The notes under the pieces were generated by a model, which did no database searches, was not told the DNA's origin, and saw nothing but the letters and a program-made list of their open reading frames with translations. From Callipepla californica brunnescens (Eukaryota > Chordata > Aves > Galliformes > Odontophoridae), in NCBI GenBank assembly GCA_023055505.1, contig JALIRH010000002.1, positions 15,771,244 to 15,835,243 of the forward strand: a DNA stretch of 64,000 nucleotides, read 5' to 3'. The stretch's first letter is position 1. Each line of letters starts with the position of its first letter. Position numbers and translations under genes: made by a program. Positions 26,001 to 36,628 of the stretch are shown here, piece by piece.

Positions 26001-29000
26001 GATAAGAAAACAACAAATGAAAAAAAAGGTAAAATATTATGATAGATTGCTCTCTGTTTTGGCTATAAAAAAGAGCTTGTTTGGAAATCCTAGTAAATGT
26101 CAGTCTTAATATCTGCCTTAAATGTTCTTCTTTTCTGATTCATTTATTTATTTACTTTACGGACAGATGGAATTCAGTGTATTTGTTTTCTTCCTGGAAA
26201 ACTGTATTGCGCATAAGCCTATATGGGAAATATTTTTTTGATAGGACGTACATAAAAAATTTCTTTGACTCAAGGATAAGGGTATTTTGCCAAGAGAACT
26301 GTATTTTTCATTTGCTAATAGTTGAGTTGTTTAGACAGAAGTTAGGCTGCCTAAATTCAAGCCTCTAGCTGAAGTACTTAAATGAAGTTAGTGTTCCTAG
26401 ATAAAACAAGGGACATGGCACGTAAACAGTTGGGAGTGAAGCTCCCCCAAGGAGCTGTTCAGCAGAAAGATCTCCCTGATATGTAAATTACTCTTGCCTT
26501 TCAGACAGCAATAAAAAAATGTGTCTGTTTCTTAAGAATTAGAATCTTGTGAAGGTCTCCTGTGATAAAGAAGTTTAGAAAAAAATAATTGACTTCAACA
26601 AATGACATCCATACTTGTCTCCTGTCAAATCAGAGCAAAATGAAGTATTTAAAAGCCTATTAATAAGTTAAATTTTAATTCTAAATGTACGTATTACAGA
26701 GCTCAGTTACATTTATGTTGCTGCATTGAGTTATTTCCAATTTGATTTCCGTTTCTGAATATGAGGGGTTGGTTAGTGAACATATTTTAACTGAATAATA
26801 CTAGCATAATATCAGCTTAATGCGTTTGTGTGCACATATGTTCTTTTCCAACCCAAGAAGGCCATCTGTGATGTGTGGAGCAGCAATATCTTGAAAGATC
26901 TTATGGTGGCTCAAAAATCTAACGTCAGATAAAGTACTGAAACACGAACTTTCATTTCAGAGGGAAGTCTGATTCCTCTTTAAAGAGAATTTGTCTTTTC
27001 ATAAACCCAGTGTCGTAGGCTATCATTTTGGTTGGATGGTTATATAAAATTGCAGGCAAAACAGATACCAAATAATGAAACAAGATGTGCTGGCAGTAGA
27101 ACTCTAATTTTAGAAGAGATTGCAACAATATATGAACTACTAAGGTGGTTATGTTACTCACTGGTATTTTGGCTTTTTCCTTGTTTTTTTCCTGTCTGCC
27201 CTACACATACTTTATTGTTAATAAGGTAGGGCTAGAAGGTAGCACAGAGGAAAAAAGGAGTATATGTTTCCTTTGGTCTCATTCTGTTTTCTTATAAATT
27301 AAGTCGAGATACAGTCTGTGTCAAAGGTAAGAATGTTGAATGCTATCCCATCTCATTTAATAGTTTCTGTGAATCATATTTGTAGCATCTGTGACTAATC
27401 CACTGCAAACAGGAAACTTGTGGTAACAGGCAGCAGTGTAAGAGATATTCCAGATTTACAGCTGCTGATATGATCAACAAAATATTGTACTGTGAGAACA
27501 TGGAGAGCTTCTAAAGCATTTCAGAAAATAAGTCCATCCATACTTCACTTTTCTGCTAAATTTAAAGGAAAATTTAGAAGAAAATGAATACACTTGAAGT
27601 TATGTTTTCTGTGACCATATTTTGTGCTACCTAGTCACGCTTCATAGCCTTCTTTATGGAATAGAATAGTTTCAGTTGGAAAGCACCTGCAAAAATCACA
27701 AGTCCAACTGTCGGAACTACTCTGGGGCCAGTCCAAAGTCTAATCATATTAAGAGCATTATCCGAATGCTTCTTAAGCATGGGCAGCCACAGGGCAGCAG
27801 CCACCTCTCTAGGAAGCCTGTTCCCATGCCAAACTGCCCTCTCAGTAAAAACTTCTTCCTAATTACTAGTGCAGCTTTAAGGCATTTCCATGTGTCCTGA
27901 TACTAGTTGAGCACCTCTCAGCTTGCCATTCTCAGGAAGTTGTACAGAGCAGTGAGGTGACCCTTCAACCTTCTGTTTTCTCCAAACTTAACCTCAGTGT
28001 CCTCATCCACTTCTGATAGAACATGCCCTCTAGCCTCTAACAAGCTCTCTTGCTCTCCTCTGCTTAAGTGTTTCTCGTTGGAAGGCAGTTGTTCTGGAAA
28101 TTTAATAGTCAAGATAGGTATCAGGCAGACTGTAGACCCAGAAGCAAAAAGTTAGTTATTACATCTTGGCTGACAATTCTATTTCATCTATGTCAAATGA
28201 GGCAAATGAAGGCTACTTGGTCTTTTAAAACCATTTCTGTTTAATAGTCAATGTAACTTCTGACAAAATAGATGAGGGAAAAAAGTTCATGTTTCTGAAT
28301 AGCATATATAAGTATGGAGTAGCTTGTCATAACTGCTGCACTACTGGCGTCTGTTTAACCAAGTTATTGACTATTAATGCTTCAGTGTACTGAAATACAT
28401 TTTGGATATCAATTTCATAAGACTATAATAACTGTAGAACAATATTTAAAGCCCACTGGACTTTAACTCCATCAGCATATTTGAGTATAGACCTGATTAA
28501 CAGAAGTTGTTTTTCTGGTGAGTGACACAAATTAACTTCATTAAAAATAATATAAAAAGAAAGTTTCTAATAATCAGGATATGTTTTAAGAAAATTGTTT
28601 GCAGTAGAAGTTAACTTCCACTCTTTTCCAAGTCTCAGTTCTCATGATGGAGAGTCCAGGACAGCATTTTTAATCCATTTGGTATTTTGCTGTGTTGTTT
28701 TCAATTGTAGACCCTCTCTATTACTGGCAACAGACTGAAGATGATCTGACAGTAACAGTTCGCATTCCTCAGGACATCACTAAGGATGATATCAAAGTAC
28801 ACTTTTCCCCTGACAGCCTACATGTTACACTGAAGGACCAGCCTGCTTTAATGGAAGGAAAATTATATTCATCTGTGGACCATGAAAGCTGCACTTGGAT
28901 AATTAAAGAGAACAAAAGGTGTTGTATGTGATTTTAAGATTTACTATTGCCAGGAATTGATTTCAAAGTGTATATCATATCTGGGCCTCCTAGAAATTGA

Positions 29001-32000
29001 GTTACATAGTGCTAGACACTGAGCTTGTCCTGTCGAGCATTTAAATGCTTTGCTGAAAATTGCTCACTGGCTTCTGCAGTTTTGTCTCAGCTCTGTTTCT
29101 TTATCTCGTTATGAAAGTAACTCCTTCTTATAATTAGTTACTGATGAAGTAACATGACAGGCTATTTTATATAATGATATAGAATGGCCTTTTCAAACTA
29201 AAAAAATCTTTATTTCACAAAAAATGTATTATATAAAATTGTCTTTGTATTGTTAGGGTGTCAAAGCAGGAAATTCAAGGCTTTCCACATGCATGAGTAT
29301 GTTTTATTTGGCTTTGAGAAATCACTAGTCCTTCCTCTGGGGCTGTTATTATTTTTTTAATGAATATTTTCTGTTAGTATAGTTTATTTCCTGTGAGCTG
29401 AATTCCATTTGTTTCTGTTGTATCATTTTCAATAACAATTCAGTTCTCAAATCTACGTTTTGAGCTTTTTTTTATTGTCATCTGAGAAATAGGTTCATAT
29501 ATTACTTGCTACCTTCTGTTTGCATTTTAGCTTGGAAATTATCCTAATTAAGAAAAATGAGGGACCACGGTGGCCAGAGCTCATCGTTGGTGACACAAAA
29601 GGGGAATTCATTATGGATTCTTCCCAGTGTGCTGAAATAAGTGAATCTCTGATGCATCTGACCTCTGAAGTATTGGTAAGAAGTTGAAAATAAAACATTT
29701 AACATATTTGCACGTTTGTGTATTTTTTTTTTCTTGATATCAGTATGACATAGCGCTTCAGTTCATTTACTGTTCAGGACTCTGAACTACGTTCATTTTT
29801 GTCTGAGATTGTTAACAAAGTAGTGGCACTGGAGTTATGACTATGTTTTGAACTGTAATGTGGTCACTGGGGACTGAATTTAGCATACATAATAGTGTCT
29901 GTGCAACAAAACATAGAAGTCTAATTAAATTCAAAAACAGATTTTGTTCCCACCACTTGTTATGGGCCAATTTAAAAGTAGTTAATTGAAGTAATTTTTA
30001 AGGATGTCTGTTTCTTGTTTATCAGTGGATTAGCAACAATTTTATGCCATCTAACTAGAGTTGCTGTGCTTGTCTTACATTGACTGAGTGCAAATCACAC
30101 ACTTTCCTAAGTTTTTTCCTCTTATAAAGGCGTGACTCATGAACTTTCTGTCTTGTGGTTATACAGAAAGTCTTTACTTAAAATACAATTTTGAACTGCT
30201 GTTTATTTGATAGTTACTATTTTAGTTTAGACGAGATGCTAGGTCTTAGTTAAAACTAGTGAACTGTGACTTCCTCTGGATTTTGACGTGTTACTTTTGG
30301 ATTACTACTTTTTTGGAAAATTATTGAAGTAAATACTGTTTAGTGTCTAAATTGATTTCACTCCTTTCTTACATGCCATTTGTGGGCAAAGCACTGTAGT
30401 ATAGTTTCTGAACTTCAAATTTCTTTGCTTTTACAACTTGTTTTAAGGTGATTTTTGTTGCATGTTTTCAGCTTGTGTGCAGTAATTATCGTGTTTGAAA
30501 ACAAAAATAATAGAAAGCCTAGGAAGCTGTTCATTTAAGTAAATGTTCAATATTTAGTTTCAGTGAAACTTGTGCAATGTACAATAAGAGCATGGGTTCT
30601 TTTCAGTCATCTCAAGTGTTTTGATAATGTTGTTTACCTGGAAGCTTTTTTTTCTAAAGCTTCCTGATAAAGCCAGTAAATCATAATGCTTGACAGAGGA
30701 GAGTTGAACCCCAGCGTTTATCCTCTGAAGTGACAGATGCCCTGTTTTAAGTCTTGCACAGTAGCCTGTGATTCATGATGCCCTTCATGTTTTCTGTCAT
30801 TTAAGAAAGTTTCATTGTCATTTCTACCTGTCAGTTTTCTTTAAACTTAGGTTGTCTTAGTATCTACAAGCAAGCAAGCACACAAAAATAACCCTTGTGC
30901 TGAGCTTCTTTTACGTTTTAGAATGATTCAGAATAAAAGTTCTTACCGGTCAACTGAATGGATGCAGAAATGAGTACATGAACTCAAGAGCTCCGTGTCA
31001 GATGAACTGAGCATTAGTGCCTTGTCTAATCTTACTTGGTACATTCTTTTTGGCCTCAACTTTCAGACTATACTTGCTGCCAGAATTGTCATTTTTCTTG
31101 TTCAAGAAGCAACATTAATTCATAATTAATAAGAAAGTGTATAATTGTGTCCTCTGTTAAACATATATATATATATATATATATATAGGGAGATAGACTG
31201 AGATTTTCAGTGTACTCAGTTGTCCTTCATTTCAGAATCCAGATCCTGAAAAGGAAAACCCACCTTGTAATGCACAAGAATTAGAAGAATGTGATGCTTT
31301 TCTTGAAGATGGCGCAAGTTTGTGCAGATTTGACGGTGATACATTGAAGGTTACTCATGTAGTAAGTGCTGCAAATTATTACTGAAAAATTCTTTAAAAT
31401 ATTCATTTTCTGATGGGAAAGTTGAATTATTTTATCAGAACAAATCCATGCAAAAACCACTGAAGTGGCTGAAACGTGACGTTCACTGTGCTCACATCCA
31501 CTGTTTGGTTTCCATAAATGTTCGGCGAGCTTTGATGAATGCCAGTGAGTTTCATTTTCTTCTGCCTGGAGGAATTCAGAGGTAACACCTTTGGTTCATA
31601 ACACATTTCCATGCTAGATGCCATTTTGTCAGAGTTCCCCTCTGCTGCCCCCTGTCACACAGCAACAACATGTATTGGGATATTGGTGGAGGCAGTGGAG
31701 GCTGAAGCTTCACACCAACATCCACCACGACATCATGGGTTAACATTGTGATATAGGAAGCATGACTTTCAATATAATTTTGATGTAAAAGGAAGGCTGC
31801 TTTTATCCTGATTTTAGACATACATATATACTTTCACAAATGAGTGATTTGAAAAAGCAAAGGTATGCCAAAGTGTCATGGTTTTATGATTTTTGGTACT
31901 GGTATTCCACATCATAACATCATGTATTGCATTGAGAGTTAAAGAGCTAATTCTCCAGCTCCATAGATCATTGATAATTCCAGGTATACCTGCCTCAGAA

Positions 32001-35000
32001 GAGAAGAAGAACTACATTCCCCAGAGGACTTTGCAATGCTTTGTATTTTTACGTGTTTTCCGCTCAGAGGGAACAGATAAAAACCCTCAGCGGTCACGGG
32101 ACACTCTCTTTCCTTCACCCACTCAGCAGTGGGTGCTCTCTGCCGTATCGCCTTCAGCGTTAGCGTAAGGCCTTTGGTTTATCGGACACTCTCTCTTGCT
32201 CATTTTATTTGATTCATTAGCCTCAATTTCAATTATATTGTATTATATTCTGTTATTTTGCTTTCTGATAACTTATTTAGTAAATTAGCTTTCCTCCTCA
32301 GATCGTTGCCGCTGTTTTGTTTCTAGGCCCATCTCCCTTTTCCCTTTTCCCTTATTCCTTCCCCTTTCCTGGGGCGTGGGTCCATGGGTCCCTCGCACCA
32401 ATTGTCACGGAACCACACAAAGTGATGACAAAAAGGAGTCCTTTTCAGGAGCGTAGAATTCTTACTCATTCTATAGCTCATATTTTTCTCAGTAACTTTT
32501 CATATAACCTTTAAGAAAAGCTGCATTTTTTTTTTTAATGTTTCTATCTTACTGCAGTTAAGTTAGGACTTGATCTGGTCTGTTGCTGAGAGGAAGAAAC
32601 AAAATAATCATCTGAGAACACTGCAGATTAAGTTGACTTTTTTCTGTTCATTTGTTTTTTCGGGATGTCTCTACCAGTGTAAGCACTGGTGTTACAACTC
32701 ATCACAACTTGTGTCATTTAAAGCACAACAGCCTCTGTTGTACAGAAAATGTAATGAGTACAGAATTCTGATTTCCCTTTTCTTCATAAAATTATAGAAA
32801 AAGTGTTGAGAATGCATCTTACAGACTTACTTAGGTGACCTTCCTCGATTTCTGCATCTGAAAAGATGTGTGCTCAGTATTTTATGGGGTTGTAGTAAGT
32901 TCAACACACCTTTTATTTTCATATGCAAAATCAGTTACTGCAGCAAACTCAGTATCCTTAAAAACTAGTATTACTCTTTCATGATGGCAAATTATAAAAC
33001 TTCTTTGTTAATTAATAAAATAAGTAATGTTGAATGCAGAGTATGTCTTTATTAATAATCTGCTTCTGTAAGATAATAATTTGGAACGTAGGCTGGGAGG
33101 TCAGAGTATTGTGGTATTCAACTTGTGCATCAGTTTTCCAACTCTGCTTTTTGTTAAGCAGTTGTCTTTAAGGGGTACTTTTGTCACAGAGAAGGAATTT
33201 TTGCTTCTTTATTTGTTCTCTAATTGAAATTAGTATTTCTTTTTAAGGAAATTGGGACAGGTAGATACAGTTGTCTTGCCTCTCTGACGATTGTTCCTAG
33301 TGAACAGAAGAGGTTCTGGAGTGTTTTTGGCAGTCTAGACTTGTTTGATAAATGGAGCGCTGATCTGAAATCTAGGAATTATGTGATTGTGACCAAATAA
33401 AAAACTGTTGACATTTTGTAATTTTAGTACTCTTAACTAATCCTTTTTCTAGTGCTGAATAACTTTTATTTCTTTTTTTCCTTTTATCTCTTTGTCCCTT
33501 TTTCCTTTTGTCCCTTTGTCCCCTTTTCTTCATTTCCTTTTTTCTTTTTTTCTTGTGGAGACCGTACTTCCCTTCCTCTTGGCAATGTAGAAAAACAGCT
33601 GTAATTAAATAGAATCAAAGTATGTAGGTCAGGGTCCTCCATCCTAGAAAAGCACTTCTATACAAAACACTTAACTCCTGTTTGCTTATGTAATGGACAT
33701 AATGTTTCCTTAATTCTTATCCCAGGCAGCAATTACATGTGTTTGAAATGTGCTAGCCACCTGTAGCATATTGAAACATTGATAAGCATAATGTGTTCAA
33801 ACATTCTGTCAACTAGCAAGCTTTAAGCTGTTGAACAACCAACTTTGGCAGCGCGTGTGACAGAATCTGCTATCCATGCTTTCAGTAAATATTTTGTTTT
33901 CCTTTGTTTTGTTTTCAGATTAATCTTGGAAGCAATCAGTATCTTTTCTCAGTTGTTGTGGATCCCAAAGAAATGCCTTGCTTCTGCCTGAGGCATGATG
34001 TTGATGCTCTTCTCTGGCAGCCCCACTCTGATCAACCACAAAACATGTGGGAGCACATTGCAACCTTTAATGCTTTAGGTAAGAATCTGTCATACGGGTC
34101 ATACACCTCTGAGACATTCCTGTTTGAATACTCAGCGTGGCTTGTGTTGATATTTCACTTAATTAAATTTGAATTAAAAGTTGCAGTAATTCTGTCACAT
34201 AACAGAATGCTAGCTTAATTTTTTGAAAGAGTAGAACATCAGAGGTGTTCGGGGAAAATGAGATTATTCAGATCATATACAGGATGCAAGCACTGTACTG
34301 CACAGTAATAAAGGAGAGTTCCTTGGATAAATGAACTAGATTTAAGGATTTGTAAAAGCACGGTCAGCGCCTTAGACACAGAAATAATCAGGGAAACAGT
34401 AGCAGTTAATTGATGACATGTCTGGTTTTGTATGTGCTTTGGTATGGTTTTCCATGTAATCGTCTTGGGGGATAAGTCTGAACATCTGAAAATAATTGTT
34501 TAGTGTTTATTCTGTTATAAGAGCTAGGAACATCAAATTATGTAGGTGCATAGTAGGTTCAAAATAAACTTAAGTAACTATTTCATGTAGACGTCTTTAT
34601 GCTGCGAAACCTGCCTTAAAACCTTGTGGATGGGAGAATCACAAATTAAAAAAAAATAAGTCATAGAAGGAAAAGTCAATTGAGAGCATAACTGTGCCAC
34701 TCTGGTTCAAGAGGCCCCTGAACTTTGAGATTACAGTGTGACAGAAATACAGAAAAATGTGACTATGAAGAACCCCCAGTTACTGCTGTATTCTTGCACT
34801 CAGGCCTCGGAATTTCATTTTAGCTGTTGTTGGAAGCAGAATTAATAAGCTCAGAAGCAGAAAATACTGAAACTATATAGATACAAGAGTAACAATTGCT
34901 GTTTCAGAGATAACACAGGGCCAGGCAGGCCATTCTGCTATATCTATTAAGGAATGAAGATAATCAAATTTCATTTAAATTAATCAGACGCAGAATTTGT

Positions 35001-36628
35001 CTGCTGTGACAGTTACAGTCTACATCTTCTCTAGGTGTGGTCTGGACCCATTCCTTTAATGTCATGAGTGTGCCAATTTATTCCCTCCATCCCCTAAATG
35101 CATTTTTTGACCACATCACTGTTAGCCTGCATATAAAAGTAAGGGGAAGATAAGCTGTTTAATTGGAAAATTGGATTTGTTCTGGGATTTTGCAATTTAT
35201 TTTGTTTTGTATATGAATGATTTTTTTTAAAGTAGTGTGTTATTTTCATTTAAGGCCATATTAAGCTCTAAATATTTTATTTTTCCAACAGAAGAGATTA
35301 ATTTCACAGTTTATTCTTTGTTTACTTGTTTCGAATTGCATTATACTGGAAAAAAATAGATTATAAGGACTTTCATATTTTTGCTTGTTTCAAGTTTCTA
35401 TGCTGACATTTAAGTAATGTCCTCATGATGCTTTTCTATTGTTTTGAAAATAATTATTTGAGCTTTTTGTATATGGTGATTTTAAAAACATACAGATATA
35501 TTTACTTCTTTCTCCCTATTTATAGTCATTTTTCAGTTTTTTGTTGAAATTTACTAATTGGGTTACTTTTTATGAACCTAGTTCCCTTTTATATGGCAGA
35601 GATGATGTAAACTTAACAGCTTGTTTATCTGCAACCATGTTTTGAAGTGTTTTGCAAGAGCCAATACTAATAATGAGTATTTTCTAGGTTAAATAGCTAC
35701 ATTTCCAAAATCTACAGTGTTGATTATTTTGTCCAAAACAGTAATAGTAGTGCTCTTTTCCTCTTTAATTGTTTTGACTTTTTGAATTCATTTTTAATTA
35801 GCAATACAAAGATGATTAATGTTTTTCTTGGTTTTTTTTCAGTCCAGAAATTGGACTGAAACTTAAGGAGGGAAGCAAAGGGAAACCTAAAGGGACAAAG
35901 AGTTTTTGCTCCAGATACCTGTTCTGTCAACTTTCTCTTGACAAGGGAGTAAGGTTTGAATGGACATTTGGCTGATTCCAAGTAAATTCTAATGATGTAC
36001 TACACTTTGAAGGAGCAATGCTTGATCTTGCCCCTTCTTACTGCAGTTTATTAAGGGGGCCTCTCTATCACGCTGGTCAGCTGAGACAGTTGATCCATCT
36101 CAAGTTCTTCTGCACCCTAAACTGACTAGGTGTGTGGGGCAAAGAGTTGGAAAAAAGTTACTGTGCAAGCACTGCTTGGCTGTAGACAAACCACTTGTGT
36201 GTTACTAATCCTGTATGAGTCACAAATTCAAAATTGCCTATTATTTTTGAAGCTAAGCTTGATTTTGACATCCATTTAAAGTGTTATCAAGTTCAATATA
36301 TTACATTTCTTTCTCTATCTTTCTGGGCTGTGCAGGTTACGTTCAAGCATCAAAACAAGACAAGAAATTCATGGCTTGTGCTCCAGACTACTCCTATGCT
36401 GCTCTTTGTGAGTGCTTGCGGCGAATTTTCATCTATCGCCAGCCAACTCCTCTGTCCACAGTTCTCTACAACAGGAAGGAAGGAAGACAAGTAGGACAGG
36501 TTGCTAAGCAGCTAGTAGCAACTCTAGAAGCCAGTGATCCGATCTTAGGCTTTCAAGCTACAAATGAAAGATTATTTGTTCTCACAACAAAAACCTTGTT
36601 TTTGATAAAGGTGAATGCTGGAAATTAA
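12288..36628 (+). CDS. NUDCD1: NUDCD1, NudC domain-containing protein 1 (10 coding exons)
   Basis: Coding exons are 12288-12405, 18694-18848, 22302-22487, 23947-24130, 25843-26028, 28711-28918, 29531-29675, 31236-31361, 33919-34078 and 36336-36628. They sum to 1,761 nt, or 586 residues; human NUDCD1 has 583. The protein starts [20 protein letters not shown] and ends [10 protein letters not shown]. Residues about 277-365 (exons 6-7) form the CS/p23-like NudC domain, opening [20 protein letters not shown]; the flanking parts are beta-rich, and an acidic-then-lysine linker ([13 protein letters not shown]) precedes the domain. Family knowledge: an HSP90-linked co-chaperone-like protein, tumour antigen CML66 in humans, reported to bind the DHX15 helicase. 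The chosen ATG has a strong Kozak context (G at -3, G at +4) and gives the family's usual length. All junctions are in phase. Confidence 0.97.
12406..18693. other. NUDCD1 intron 1
   Basis: A 6.3-kb AT-rich intron. The only recognised insertion is a CR1 piece at 17368-17590. Long first introns often carry enhancers, but no specific site stands out. Confidence 0.75.
17368..17590 (-). mobile_element. CR1 LINE fragment in NUDCD1 intron 1
   Basis: tcatagaatcatccaagttt and taaaggtcatccagtctaac start a reverse-complement CR1 3' end that continues through cacatccagttgatgtctcc to a stretch like the CR1 ACTGTAAAAAACTTCT segment. Antisense to the gene. Confidence 0.9.
18694..18848 (+). CDS. NUDCD1: NUDCD1 coding exon 2
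   Basis: Acceptor ctttttttctag, donor gtaagc. Encodes residues 40-91, including [20 protein letters not shown] and [19 protein letters not shown], highly conserved in NUDCD1. Confidence 0.97.
19846..19990 (+). mobile_element. CR1 LINE fragment in NUDCD1 intron 2
   Basis: ccctggagactttcaaggtc, gggagttggactggatggcc, and the terminal TTTCTATGATTCTATT repeats mark a sense-oriented CR1 3' end. Confidence 0.92.
20518..20880 (-). mobile_element. Internal CR1 LINE fragment in NUDCD1 intron 2
   Basis: Similar to a more internal part of CR1 in reverse complement (ggtgaggtcacaccagcacc, caggatatagttggtccttt, ccccaagatccatggag). The usual CR1 3' terminus is absent, so the copy is truncated at both ends or is the remnant of a larger broken insertion. 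Confidence 0.75.
22302..22487 (+). CDS. NUDCD1: NUDCD1 coding exon 3
   Basis: Acceptor tctgcttatag, donor gtaagt. Encodes residues 92-153, including [20 protein letters not shown] and the propeller-like strand [16 protein letters not shown]. Confidence 0.97.
23008..23038 (+). repeat. 31-base poly(A) tract
   Basis: Uninterrupted run of 31 A within NUDCD1 intron 3, preceded by AATAAA at 22998-23003; see findings. Confidence 0.95.
23755..23830 (-). mobile_element. Possible diverged CR1 3' end
   Basis: catagaatacttctgttaca followed by gaacatctagttcaactgtg resembles an old CR1 terminus in reverse complement. Weak. Confidence 0.4.
23947..24130 (+). CDS. NUDCD1: NUDCD1 coding exon 4
   Basis: Acceptor ttgttttccag, donor gtaagt. 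Encodes residues 154-214, from [16 protein letters not shown] to [12 protein letters not shown], leaving in phase 1. Confidence 0.97.
24884..25195 (-). mobile_element. CR1 LINE fragment in NUDCD1 intron 4
   Basis: gattggaagggacctctaaa, gttgcacaggtaggtgtcca and ggaatgtctccagagaagga match the same subfamily as the 3051-4022 element. It runs 311 bp and is antisense to the gene. Confidence 0.93.
25843..26028 (+). CDS. NUDCD1: NUDCD1 coding exon 5
   Basis: Acceptor ttcattttatag, donor gtaaaa. Encodes residues 215-276, including [20 protein letters not shown] and the low-complexity acidic/lysine linker before the CS domain, the part expected to vary most between species. Confidence 0.96.
27658..28090 (-). 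mobile_element. CR1 LINE fragment in NUDCD1 intron 5
   Basis: A diverged reverse-complement CR1: agtttcagttggaaagcacc, gcagccacctctctaggaag, aaaaacttcttcctaattac, agcacctctcagcttgccat. About 430 bp with small gaps. Confidence 0.8.
28711..28918 (+). CDS. NUDCD1: NUDCD1 coding exon 6 (CS domain, first part)
   Basis: Acceptor tcaattgtag. Encodes residues 277-346, most of the NudC/CS beta-sandwich ([20 protein letters not shown], then [13 protein letters not shown]). The donor gtgttg is weak against the gtragt consensus; see findings. Confidence 0.96.
29531..29675 (+). CDS. NUDCD1: NUDCD1 coding exon 7 (CS domain, end)
   Basis: Acceptor tgcattttag, donor gtaaga. Encodes [20 protein letters not shown] followed by residues up to 394. 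The WPEL motif closes the CS domain as in other NudC proteins. Confidence 0.97.
31163..31187 (+). repeat. (AT)n microsatellite near NUDCD1 exon 8
   Basis: 25 bp of alternating AT, ending 48 bp before the first base of exon 8. Confidence 0.95.
31236..31361 (+). CDS. NUDCD1: NUDCD1 coding exon 8
   Basis: Acceptor tccttcatttcag, donor gtaagt. Encodes residues 395-436, with [17 protein letters not shown] and [15 protein letters not shown]. It is phase 0 at both ends and exactly 42 codons, so skipping it would keep the frame. Confidence 0.96.
31427..31830 (-). mobile_element. Mariner (Galluhop-like) 5' fragment in NUDCD1 intron 8
   Basis: On the minus strand the block reads as the 5' non-coding part and transposase start of the avian mariner family: a run containing [19 protein letters not shown] resembles the N-terminal helix-turn-helix region (family pattern I-H-x-R-L-x-x-x-Y-G-x-x-T-V-D-V-S-T-V). 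It stops matching shortly after this, so most of the transposase is absent. No intact terminal inverted repeat was recognised. Confidence 0.65.
31874..32430 (+). mobile_element. Solo LTR, copy 1, in NUDCD1 intron 8
   Basis: A 557-bp block starting TGTCATGG and ending ATGACA. It has a reverse-complement partner at 45950-46524 with high similarity over nearly its full length. It carries a GATAAAAACC stretch at about 32087 that could be a promoter TATA, and CCCTTTTCCCTTTTCCC tracts near the end. Flanks CAAAG/AAAAG are a near-match 5-bp duplication. No internal retroviral genes adjoin it, so it is a solo LTR in the sense orientation of the host gene. Its last about 25 bp differ from copy 2. Confidence 0.85.
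33471..33556 (+). repeat. Pyrimidine-rich tract
   Basis: About 85 bp of almost pure C/T on the plus strand with repeated TTTGTCCC and CCTTTT units in NUDCD1 intron 8, about 360 bp before exon 9. Confidence 0.75.
33919..34078 (+). CDS. NUDCD1: NUDCD1 coding exon 9
   Basis: Acceptor ttttgttttcag, donor gtaaga. Encodes residues 437-489, with [20 protein letters not shown] and [20 protein letters not shown], nearly invariant in vertebrates. Confidence 0.97.
34079..36335. other. NUDCD1 intron 9
   Basis: 2.26 kb AT-rich intron. No recognised repeat family or RNA gene. Confidence 0.75.
36336..36628 (+). CDS. NUDCD1: NUDCD1 coding exon 10 (terminal)
   Basis: Acceptor ctgggctgtgcag. Encodes residues 490-586, including [40 protein letters not shown] and [20 protein letters not shown], then TAA at 36626-36628. 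Confidence 0.97.
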
